This document shows, in pieces, positions 57,201-64,000 of a stretch of 64,000 nt of DNA; position 1 is the stretch's first letter, and each line of letters begins with the position of its first letter. This DNA comes from Anthracocystis setariae. Its lineage: Eukaryota; Basidiomycota; Ustilaginomycetes; Ustilaginales; Ustilaginaceae. A program made the translations under genes and the position numbers. The notes under the pieces are model-generated. The model worked only from the letters and a program-made list of their open reading frames with translations. It did not search any database and had not been told where the DNA came from. The DNA is taken from assembly GCA_928724745.1 (NCBI GenBank), contig CAKMXJ010000037.1, positions 62,001 through 126,000 on the forward strand, in the 5' to 3' direction.

Positions 57201-57817
57201 TGACATCGTTGACAGCTTTCCGACTCGTCTGAAGCGAGACACTTGACCTTGGCCAGACGGCACTCGAGGCACGCTTGACCGCCTCTGGGCTTTTCGGAAG
57301 GGGTCGTCTCGTGCTTGAGTTCCCTCTTGACAGCAGCCGCGGCAGAAGAGGTCAGCTCAGACGTCTCGGGCGTCGAGGAAGAGCAATTCTGTGACGTACT
57401 TGTTGTTGCAGAGACGGACGGTTGCATGTTGGTGCTACTTGAGTTGGCCGTGGGAGAGGACGGACGCTTCTCCTTGGTGAAGACAGCCGAGCGTGCCGCA
57501 TGCATATGAAGCTGTGTAGGCGATCTGGGACGATATTGGTGAGCGATGGAGGGCGAAGACGTGTTCTCATTGGAGGAACAGCGCGAAGATGGATGCGCCG
57601 AACCTGAGTAAGGCTTGGCGGAAGAACCGATGGCATGATGCCTCTGCGAGGGAAAGCGCGGTGAGCGTGGAGGAGTGTAGCTTTGATGCTCTTCTTGGAC
57701 TGAGCCAGAGTAGGAAGCAGCATGGGGACGCGCTGGGACGCGATGAGGATGCGACGCAGGCGATGTGGAACGCTGGCGCTTGGCAGCTCGCGCCTCTTGC
57801 GAAAGTTGCGCGTCCAT
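54209..57817 (-). CDS. Zn(II)2Cys6 transcription factor with fungal-specific TF domain
   Basis: 1202 aa. The binuclear zinc cluster is at residues 183-212: C-x2-C-x6-C-x8-C-x2-C-x6-C (CLECRLAKVKC...CQRCHRFNFEC), followed by a basic linker (HKRGRKPKSK). A middle-homology 'fungal_trans' region is visible downstream (EGILTEPAARALFDHYMRCCNIISGVFDP..., GFAFRLAMDIQLH). The N terminus is Ser/Pro/His-rich and the C terminus Gly/Ser/Asn-rich, typical of activation regions. The target genes are unknown. It lies 76 bp from the convergent aldehyde dehydrogenase gene, but this does not show regulation. Confidence 0.88.
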   Translation of the reverse strand: MDAQLSQEARAAKRQRSTSPASHPHRVPARPHAASYSGSVQEEHQSYTPPRSPRFPSQRHHAIGSSAKPYSGSAHPSSRCSSNENTSSPSIAHQYRPRSPTQLHMHAARSAVFTKEKRPSSPTANSSSTNMQPSVSATTSTSQNCSSSTPETSELTSSAAAAVKRELKHETTPSEKPRGGQACLECRLAKVKCLASDESESCQRCHRFNFECLFVQHKRGRKPKSKLQGRDLTLLAEAASASNAAPLPRRDPTPSRKPSIITHSLNAAVASPKTPAKSPGVRWSSAADGIFAALSHRSDSGALAYQDAYQTIETDPNGVESPFSAFFSKKQRASAPNLSRDALDPENLYGVDVRRMTAAMQQAMRSLDRRRGAPYTLVTNNEISTVQGDQDDSDSQVGTPLTPAAATTADTNAVNESFELIAEQPLTLRIMLKPFEVSEQPDYGTPSTMLEQFNPQETAQRAQQQPDDPITEGILTEPAARALFDHYMRCCNIISGVFDPQLHTHDFVRKRSSFLYTVIMYVASRYSTRPTAHHLIVREERRQQVDPAEWDIAYADPINDRSSEAADEYARQVRCRIHQQARKHVAKAFVDGDRSVLCCQAFFIMASWKPLDDGLSVIQVGFAFRLAMDIQLHAEMPNCVKPTDSNLDHVGQQRYEAVQRRFRNRQRTFLMLFVQDKSQQISNKITTHSISADNVLIRRCQTWWKQAGSIPTDAFVCASADIRRIQAKYVDLYDRIEALTSATSDGPSVMMPAFLADLDEWNARWHEAIGLREDTYEDIDDERRHLDEAAYRRKCQRLSLKMWKDNIKTYVSSLVLKSSLRQAAMAAHQEMVRNHNRRSATRGTDDRAETSSTKSQLGLEPGVVNLMAMPAFWPCVEGARGVLEAICAFPEKFLLASPDSTVMQTTHAAVLLCSLATVRSQPPLGPGYLKSNIELIDQTIAAFRKASITRDDTVLHIANYLDSLLRPKNAPPSRNRPFAGQVNAEDAQAGVGASTNGGTGTRGGTPSGTQGQPKQMFADVVLNEAGSANGGSTATASGAQGLNNGFSQFTNFTLLSQNTDLFYSGGGTSQNSIAPQINSRWLNGDNLATTQTTEPNLFLHGGVAESLQRQGLDTMATAAAGASVPANVVSESSGSGGVAIGIDAAVSWPTPAWNNLMFGAPSTNGNGNGNSTPMPNSTQPSSCSAANNADETLRMLLRFLDG

Positions 57818-58436
57818 AGCGATTTGTGTTTTGCTGTTGAGCTGATCTTGGTCGGGTGGAGCGACGGCCGATTCAGCAGATTACCGCGAGGAACTGTGGC
57901 CTCAGAGTCGATTCTAGAGCCACAAGACGAAGAATGCCCTTTGCTGAAACTCGAGTCGGAGGATCCGACGATCACGTTCGGCGCGGTGGCTTACGTTGCC
58001 GATGGCGCGGATCATACGAGGCCAAAACCAGGCCAGGCTAGAAGGGGTTCGTCGGTGAAATCAAGTAGTGTAGTGATAGGAACGTGGAAGGAGCAAGAAT
58101 GAATCAATGCATGCTACACCAGTCGATGCAACCAAAACTTGTGGAGTCATCGGCTCTTTGATCGGATGCTGGCCGGAATAATTTCGACGAGGCGTAGTTT
58201 GGCCGAATCTCATCACGCGGCGCCTCAGCTGCGGAAATTTAACCAAACAAAGCGTCCGCGGACCCTGCAGCAAGCGTTTTTGCTCTCTTGCTTAACATCA
58301 CCTGTCTACAGTACATCATTTCACCCACTCGCACATCTCGATATATGGATGGCGACTCTTCGAACTGCGCCCAAGCAAGGTGCCAGGGGTATCGTTCCAG
58401 CTCGATCATCTGAATGAAACTCTCTGAACTCAAGTG
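57818..58436. promoter_or_regulatory. Divergent promoter, zinc-cluster factor / DCAF5-like gene
   Basis: 619 bases with no credible ORF or array. Confidence 0.4.
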
Positions 58437-61412
58437 ATGGCCTCCTCCCGAAAGCGCAAGATTTCCAGCACCGCTGTTGCTGGTCCATCGACCGGCCACG
58501 ATGAGGTCGACTCTGATTGCCACAGCGACTCGGCCCTTGTAGGGTCCCCTGTCAACTCATCTGTCTCTGATACTGTTCGAATCTGGGAGCATGGCGTAAT
58601 TGTTGCAGATGTTGCTGGTGATACAGCCTTTCCGCAATCATTGCCAACTACCTCATCGTTTCAATCGGCGAGCAACTCAACTTCTCTGAGCCAGCTGTGT
58701 GCCCGCTCTTCTTTCCTCCCGCATGCTCTGGCGATCCGACGCTCCATCTTTCAGCATCGTCTCTCCTCGTCGCAGTTCCGTACACGGCGATTCTTCGATG
58801 GTCACACCTCATGTGTCAATGCGCTCGCCTTTTCACGAGGTCCAGGAAGATACCTCGCCAGCGGAGGTGATGCTCGCGAGATTCACATCAACGATATGTT
58901 TACCGATCTGGACAATCGAGACAAGCTGATTCCTCTGACCATCCTCAAAGGTCACCAATCCAACATCTTTTCGCTCTCCTGGTCCGCCCACAACCAGTGG
59001 CTCTATTCGACAGGAAATGACAGCCAAATCTTGTATTATGATGTCCAGCACTCCAACTTGCCAATCCGCGGCTCTGTTGCAGAGCTTCCCTCGATCAGAA
59101 ACCCCGACAGCACCAACTCGCTCGGTGGTCATGACGACTCGGTTCCCGAAATCTCTTCGCATCCTACCAATCCCTCTTTGTTGCTCAGCTGCGACGACGA
59201 AGGCAACTTGAAGCTCATTGATATCCGTTTGCCCCACAACAGTGTAGCTGCAGCTCGCTGTGATGCGATCGCCGGCTTCTCTTCCGTTCAATGGAATCCA
59301 AACGAATCCGATGGTAATACGTTCGCTGCGGCTACCTGCGGACGCATCACTGGAAGTTTGCGTCTCTACGATGTGCGCCAGTGCTTTGCTACCGACGCCA
59401 ACCGTCCACTTACCAGCAAAGACGCTGTTCTCAGCTATCACACCGCCCTCATGCAGAATTCCAGCACCAGAGGTCTGATCGCTGCTGCCGCCGAGACCAA
59501 CAGCATCTGCTTTGACCCAACCGGCCAATTCTTGGCTTCCAGCATCTCCCGTTACCATCCCACCATCTACGCCGTCAACGACGCCGATCCGCTCGTCACC
59601 CTCGAGTCCACGCTCGCGCCAGATATCGTTCCTCCTTCGTATTGCAGCCTTGAAGGATTGCCTCACGATACTCCAACTGCACCCAAACAGCTTTGTTCGT
59701 CATGTACCATCAAGCATGGCTCGTTTGGGCTCGAGTCGCAAACAGGAAAGCTCCATTATGCCATCGGAAGCGATGACTTTCGCGCCTATGTCTTTGAGAT
59801 CCCGCCCGCGGACCAACTTATACGCCAGCGCGAGTTCGTTAGCCGTTCCGATTGGCTGCAACAGACAGCTCAGCTTCATTCGCAACGGGCAGAACATGCC
59901 AAACAGACGGCACCGACGCGCCCGTCTAAGCAGAGTCTTCGCCGGGAAGGCCGGTCGCAGGAAGATGGCCAGCGCGTTGCAGGTAACGGAATAGCCGACC
60001 AAGAAGACGACAGCGATTCAGACGTGGACGCCGAAACCCTGATCGACCGCGAATCTGAAGTCGCCTACTGTGCCGGATCCATCCTCCGCGCCACCAACAT
60101 TGTGCGTCCGGCCAGGATCACAAAGCAGTCGTATGTTCTCGGTGGCGGCCGAAGCATCATCAATACAGCCTTGATCCATCCGACTTTGCCGTTCATCCTG
60201 ACCGCAGGTATCACGTCCGAAATCACTATCCACTCGGCAGCGCCGTTTCATCACAAGGATGTGCGTCCACCCGCTCCGTGGGAATCGGACGAGCCCCAGA
60301 TCCAATGCGGCGGTGGCACACGTTATCGTTTCCTTGTTCAGCGTTTTAACAAGTCTCTGATGTCGGACTATCTGACAAGCGACTCGGACTCGGAAGACGA
60401 AGATGATGAAGGTGAGGATGAGGATGAAGATGAAGATGAAGATGAAGACGAACAACACCAAAGTCCAGGAATTGATGAGGAGGACGACCACATGCAGGGG
60501 GAGGGGAGCCATGTTTCGGATGATACGGGGTACATGTCGGATGAGCGGCAGCAGCTCGGCGTAGAGAATGGCGCGACACAAGAACCTCATCCGCAGCATC
60601 TATCCCATCGCGACGAGACTGAACCTACTGGCTCGCTTGGGTTTGCGAATTTGCAAGAGCACGAGATGGCAGCACCGTCAGCAGCTCATCAGGACGGTGA
60701 TCAGGTCGATGTTAGATCGGAAGCACAACGTCAGACTTCGGGCGCCCAACTCGAGGTCGGACCCAATGAGGTACCCGGTGACGAAGAAGAGACAATCGGG
60801 CAAAGAGAACCACAAGGCACAGTGCAGGACTTTTTGTCCGCCATGAGGAACGATCCTCTGTACGTTAGGCCTGCTCCCCTCGACTTTCAGCATGATCGTC
60901 ATGTTGGTACCTATGCGCTGTCGCATCTCTCTCCGGAACTAGTCTCCACCGACGCTTCAGCTTGTTCGGGATCCTCGAACAGTGATCAGGATCAACACTC
61001 ACAAACCACCGTGTCGGAAGCGAACACTGAAGATGAGGGTGCCGAGGGTGCCGAAATGGTCGACGAAGACGACGATGAGGATGCCATGTCGCACCTTGGC
61101 TACACGGACGACGGTTACAACTCATGGATATCGGAATCGGACTATGCAACACGTTTGTATGATGACATTGACAACGATCCGGTCGACGTTCATTTCAGGC
61201 GCTCGCGCCTTGATTGGGGTACGCAAAGGTCGTTGCGTCATTCGAATCGAGAGCAAAGGCGGATGCGCTTGTTCGACGAGTTGTTGAGGAGAGACGAGGC
61301 AAGACACTTGACTGCCGGGTTTCGAAAAGTTCCCGCTAGTGCAGGTGGCAGGGGAGAACAGAGCGGGTTCACCTGCGGAGGGTGTCGAGGAAGTTTGGAT
61401 ACAGACGCCTGA
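58437..61412 (+). CDS. WD40 protein, DCAF5-like putative CUL4-DDB1 substrate receptor
   Basis: 991 aa from the ATG at 58437. WD40 repeats occupy about residues 120-400: FDGHTSCVNALAFS..GRYLASGGDAREIHINDM, LKGHQSNIFSLSW...STGNDSQILYYD, HDDSVPEISSHPTNPSLLLSCDDEGNLKLIDIR. The CVNAL...GGD beginning and the split repeats resemble DCAF5/DCAF6/DCAF8 receptors of CUL4-DDB1 ligases. WDxR-type DDB1-binding motifs are not sharply conserved, so the role is inferred. The second half is largely disordered: an Asp/Glu repeat (bases about 60398-60450), more acidic stretches, and a conserved-looking end with a basic patch (RSLRHSNREQRRMRLFDELLRRDE). Confidence 0.7.
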   Translation: MASSRKRKISSTAVAGPSTGHDEVDSDCHSDSALVGSPVNSSVSDTVRIWEHGVIVADVAGDTAFPQSLPTTSSFQSASNSTSLSQLCARSSFLPHALAIRRSIFQHRLSSSQFRTRRFFDGHTSCVNALAFSRGPGRYLASGGDAREIHINDMFTDLDNRDKLIPLTILKGHQSNIFSLSWSAHNQWLYSTGNDSQILYYDVQHSNLPIRGSVAELPSIRNPDSTNSLGGHDDSVPEISSHPTNPSLLLSCDDEGNLKLIDIRLPHNSVAAARCDAIAGFSSVQWNPNESDGNTFAAATCGRITGSLRLYDVRQCFATDANRPLTSKDAVLSYHTALMQNSSTRGLIAAAAETNSICFDPTGQFLASSISRYHPTIYAVNDADPLVTLESTLAPDIVPPSYCSLEGLPHDTPTAPKQLCSSCTIKHGSFGLESQTGKLHYAIGSDDFRAYVFEIPPADQLIRQREFVSRSDWLQQTAQLHSQRAEHAKQTAPTRPSKQSLRREGRSQEDGQRVAGNGIADQEDDSDSDVDAETLIDRESEVAYCAGSILRATNIVRPARITKQSYVLGGGRSIINTALIHPTLPFILTAGITSEITIHSAAPFHHKDVRPPAPWESDEPQIQCGGGTRYRFLVQRFNKSLMSDYLTSDSDSEDEDDEGEDEDEDEDEDEDEQHQSPGIDEEDDHMQGEGSHVSDDTGYMSDERQQLGVENGATQEPHPQHLSHRDETEPTGSLGFANLQEHEMAAPSAAHQDGDQVDVRSEAQRQTSGAQLEVGPNEVPGDEEETIGQREPQGTVQDFLSAMRNDPLYVRPAPLDFQHDRHVGTYALSHLSPELVSTDASACSGSSNSDQDQHSQTTVSEANTEDEGAEGAEMVDEDDDEDAMSHLGYTDDGYNSWISESDYATRLYDDIDNDPVDVHFRRSRLDWGTQRSLRHSNREQRRMRLFDELLRRDEARHLTAGFRKVPASAGGRGEQSGFTCGGCRGSLDTDA

Positions 61413-61574
61413 CGATCCGCACACGCCTTGATACACACAAAAGGGGATACAATATATTGCGCAAGTGTGGGTATCGAGCTGCTTGTCATGAAATTAAAAA
61501 TGGCACCGAAATAAAGTCCGTCGGAAAATCAAGGTCGTGAAAACATGATGATAAATGGATGCGGACGACTGTAC

Positions 61575-64000
61575 TCAATCGCTGCGGTAGTATTCGAAAT
61601 GGAACTGACTTGTTCCTGCAGACGGTCTCGGCTTACTCTGACCCCATTGTTGCTGCTGCTGCTGGGGAGGGGGCCGGTTGGGGATGTTGCCGGTGTATGC
61701 GGATCTTGGGATGATGGCGCCTACTTGGAAGGTAGTTGAGTTGGTGGGTTCTCGACTGAGGCTGCGGTGTCGGTGCGACGACGAGGAGGCGGCGATGTTG
61801 GATGGGGTGCGGTAGGGATCTTCTGCCTCGGAGGTGGCGAGTCTCGATGGGGCGGGTAGATGCAGTTTCCCACCACGAGCTTTTTCTTTTTCGTTGCGGG
61901 GTGAAGGTAGCGTGCCTCCCTTCGAGACCGATTTGGGGGTTGCAAGAATCTCGGTCGTTCCCCCACGCCTTCCACCTGTGCTGGATTGGAAGGAAGCAGG
62001 CTGGGTGGATCCCTCCTGACCGTACGGATACCGTGCGGGCGAAAGTGGAGAGGGTAGCACGAGGTTTACCAGCTTCCCTTTGGGTCCCACCGCCGGAGCA
62101 AGGCTCTTGGTGACACTTGCACGGTCCACCACTACCTCCTCGTCGATACGATCGGTGATGATCAAAGCATCAGCAAATTTGATCGGATGCTTGGTACTAC
62201 TCGAATCAACACTCGACATGATCTCTTCCACCGTCATCTTTTTCGTCTCGTACCAAGACACAGACCGTCCTGCTTTCACCCCAGACCCACCTCCAACCTG
62301 TGGAGAAGACGCATTGACCTTGAACCCGAATCCGCCGATCGAGTCTCTTGAAGTCTGGATCAAGCGCGTCAGAGGCGAGCTGGCATGTGGACTGATGCGC
62401 GAACTGTCCGTGCTGGCTTCGTTGTGGTGATCGCGTGGATACTCGGTATAGGTGACCGTGTCGATCTTGAGTGCAGGTTGAAACGCCCTACCCGCTGTTC
62501 CCCCCCACGAACCAGCAGTGACCTGACGAACCACTGCAGGTCGTGGCGGTGGTTCGGGCTCATCATGCAAGGACGGCTCGCGCGAGCCAGGATTCGAAAC
62601 CGTGTTCCAGTAGTTACGCCACCACCCAGTCCCATCCATCTCACCCCCGTTCGAAGGCACCTCATGGTGTCGCGTGGTCTGAGCATCGGCAGGACTGAGG
62701 AATTCATTCGTCTCCTGTCGAGCCGGTTCTGGATGAGAGCCAGTGGCCCTCCAGCCAAGCCAGTTGGTGATGCCGAACGCCCCCACACCTGCCGTCACTT
62801 TAGAGGCTCGCCCTTCATGTCCGTCCGCATCATCCTCCTCCTCTTCGGCAACGGCACTGAGATCTCTGCCCTTCCTCCCGCTGCCGATGGTACTTTCCTG
62901 ATCGTACGTGAGGCATGGAATGTTGGCGAGCTGCACGGTAGGCGTGTGATACTGAGTCAGCTCCGGATGATCATCCTTCTTCGGCGAGTCCATCCGTTTC
63001 GCTAGGGTCGAACCTGACTGTACTAGTGCAGCGCGTTCGTACTTTTCATCTTGGAACCCATAATCCGTCTCATCCCCACTAGCTGGGACGAGGTCAGCAT
63101 TGGTATCCTGAAGGTCGAGCTCTGCGACCAGACGCTGTAGCTCCGCTGCTCTGGCTTCATGCGAGTCTCTCCATTGAGACCGCTCAGCCGATAAACTGAC
63201 GTGCTTGCCTCCCTGTCGAATCTTGCCGAACGAGTGAGGGAGGGGTGAGTACGAATCTGAAGATCGATGCTTGGTGTCCAACGAAGGTTTAGCGTCCGAA
63301 TCAAATCCATCAGCGGATGATGAGTGGCGCTGTGCATCCTGTGGATGCTTCCAAAACGTCGGCATCGCTGCTTTCTCGAGATCGATCTGAGCATCGAGAT
63401 CCGCTGACCTATTAGTGCCCAACGCATTCAGCAGATGCAGGTGACGCTGAGCACGGATTTCTTCGGCAAGAGTGTAATCCCGACCTTTGGAACGTGCTGC
63501 CATGTACCGTGTACTTTCCTTCATCTCGAAAAACCAGTCTCTAAAGTCCATTGCATCGAGAACGGCACGACGGCGCGAGGTCGTTCGCGACCTATCCTCG
63601 GGTCGATAAGGAAGGTAACTGAACGCTTTGATGTGGATGAACCCAAACAGCATCATCCAAAAGCATTCGAGCAACGCGTTGATGCTCGCCTGGATCTGAT
63701 CCGCCGTAAAATACTCGGTATCCTTGATCACGTTGAAGCTGACGAGGAACGAGAGGAACGTATCCTGCCAAAAGGTGAGGAAGACGATGGTCTTGACCGA
63801 AAGGAACTTGAGGATGGGTTTGTACGGATCGACGAGCTTCTTGACCGGAATGTAGAGCTGGATCAGGCAGTACATCGCCACCGTCACAGAGATCGAGATG
63901 AACAAGGCGCACCAAATGTGCGTAAACCAAGGCATCCAACTATGTAGACAGTAGAAGCCAAAATACTCTGTACCCACCGCTACGAAAGTACATAGCGGAC
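61575..64000 (-). CDS. TMEM184/DUF300 family membrane protein (5' end outside window)
   Basis: The frame is open to base 64000 on the minus strand (reading ...PLCTFVAVGTEYFGFY), so the N terminus and first membrane segments lie beyond the window. Visible hydrophobic segments include ALFISISVTVAMYCLIQLYI, VKTIVFLTFWQDTFLSFLVS and CFWMMLFGFIHIKAFSYLPY. KFLSVKTIVFLTFWQ is the signature of the OST-alpha/TMEM184/DUF300 family (organic solute transporter-like proteins, vacuolar or plasma membrane in fungi). The long cytosolic C terminus (about 600 residues) is Ser/Pro/Gly-rich and ends in a Gln/Pro-rich tail. Function beyond family membership is unknown. Confidence 0.85.
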   Translation of the reverse strand, partial: PLCTFVAVGTEYFGFYCLHSWMPWFTHIWCALFISISVTVAMYCLIQLYIPVKKLVDPYKPILKFLSVKTIVFLTFWQDTFLSFLVSFNVIKDTEYFTADQIQASINALLECFWMMLFGFIHIKAFSYLPYRPEDRSRTTSRRRAVLDAMDFRDWFFEMKESTRYMAARSKGRDYTLAEEIRAQRHLHLLNALGTNRSADLDAQIDLEKAAMPTFWKHPQDAQRHSSSADGFDSDAKPSLDTKHRSSDSYSPLPHSFGKIRQGGKHVSLSAERSQWRDSHEARAAELQRLVAELDLQDTNADLVPASGDETDYGFQDEKYERAALVQSGSTLAKRMDSPKKDDHPELTQYHTPTVQLANIPCLTYDQESTIGSGRKGRDLSAVAEEEEDDADGHEGRASKVTAGVGAFGITNWLGWRATGSHPEPARQETNEFLSPADAQTTRHHEVPSNGGEMDGTGWWRNYWNTVSNPGSREPSLHDEPEPPPRPAVVRQVTAGSWGGTAGRAFQPALKIDTVTYTEYPRDHHNEASTDSSRISPHASSPLTRLIQTSRDSIGGFGFKVNASSPQVGGGSGVKAGRSVSWYETKKMTVEEIMSSVDSSSTKHPIKFADALIITDRIDEEVVVDRASVTKSLAPAVGPKGKLVNLVLPSPLSPARYPYGQEGSTQPASFQSSTGGRRGGTTEILATPKSVSKGGTLPSPRNEKEKARGGKLHLPAPSRLATSEAEDPYRTPSNIAASSSSHRHRSLSREPTNSTTFQVGAIIPRSAYTGNIPNRPPPQQQQQQWGQSKPRPSAGTSQFHFEYYRSD

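Overview
This is nuclear DNA of a basidiomycete fungus, most likely a smut of the Ustilaginaceae (Ustilago/Sporisorium/Moesziomyces type). The reasons are: about 24 genes in 64 kb; very few introns (I could place only four, in three genes); long single-exon proteins padded with Ser/Ala/Gln/Asp-rich low-complexity stretches; and short intergenic regions rich in microsatellites. I cannot name the species from sequence alone. No rRNA, tRNA, CRISPR array, transposase or other mobile-element gene was recognised.

Layout, left to right. 1-15.6 kb: the 3' part of a Ras-association/PH-domain protein; a Mak11-like WD40 ribosome-biogenesis factor; the mitochondrial outer-membrane insertase subunit Mim1/Tom13; a P5B-type ATPase (Ypk9/ATP13A2 class); an epoxide hydrolase; and, divergent from it, a Gre2-like NAD(P)H reductase. 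16-30 kb: a three-exon D-2-hydroxyacid dehydrogenase; about 2.2 kb of non-coding DNA; the mitochondrial dicarboxylate carrier; the anaphase-promoting-complex subunit Cdc16/Cut9/Apc6; a very acidic F-box protein; and a small prenylatable ubiquitin-fold protein (UBL3/MUB type). 30-43.6 kb: a full-size PDR-type ABC transporter; the cytosolic Fe-S scaffold Nbp35; the mRNA 3'-end factor Pcf11; and a cystathionine gamma-synthase-like enzyme. 43.6-64 kb: Bub3; mitochondrial IF-3 (Aim23); GMP synthase; a RING-H2 ubiquitin ligase; Mad2; an aldehyde dehydrogenase; a Zn(II)2Cys6 transcription factor; a DCAF5-like WD40 protein; and the 3' part of a TMEM184/DUF300 membrane protein.

Most of the window is housekeeping. 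The main functional theme is mitosis and ubiquitin: two spindle-checkpoint proteins (Bub3, Mad2) lie 5.6 kb apart, one of their target complex's subunits (Apc6) is about 19 kb away, and F-box, RING, DCAF-like and UBL proteins are interspersed. Mim1, Dic1 and Aim23 are mitochondrial; Nbp35 makes cytosolic Fe-S clusters. Non-coding DNA is marked by (GA/CT)n arrays near gene starts, by tandem pentanucleotides repeatedly present at five or six copies (AGTAC, GCTGT, CCACG, TTGGC, GTACA), and by a cluster of long A/T homopolymers at 29.7-30.4 kb. I found no convincing new defence, mobile or biosynthetic system; the repeat families and a few lineage-specific protein extensions are the least explained items.
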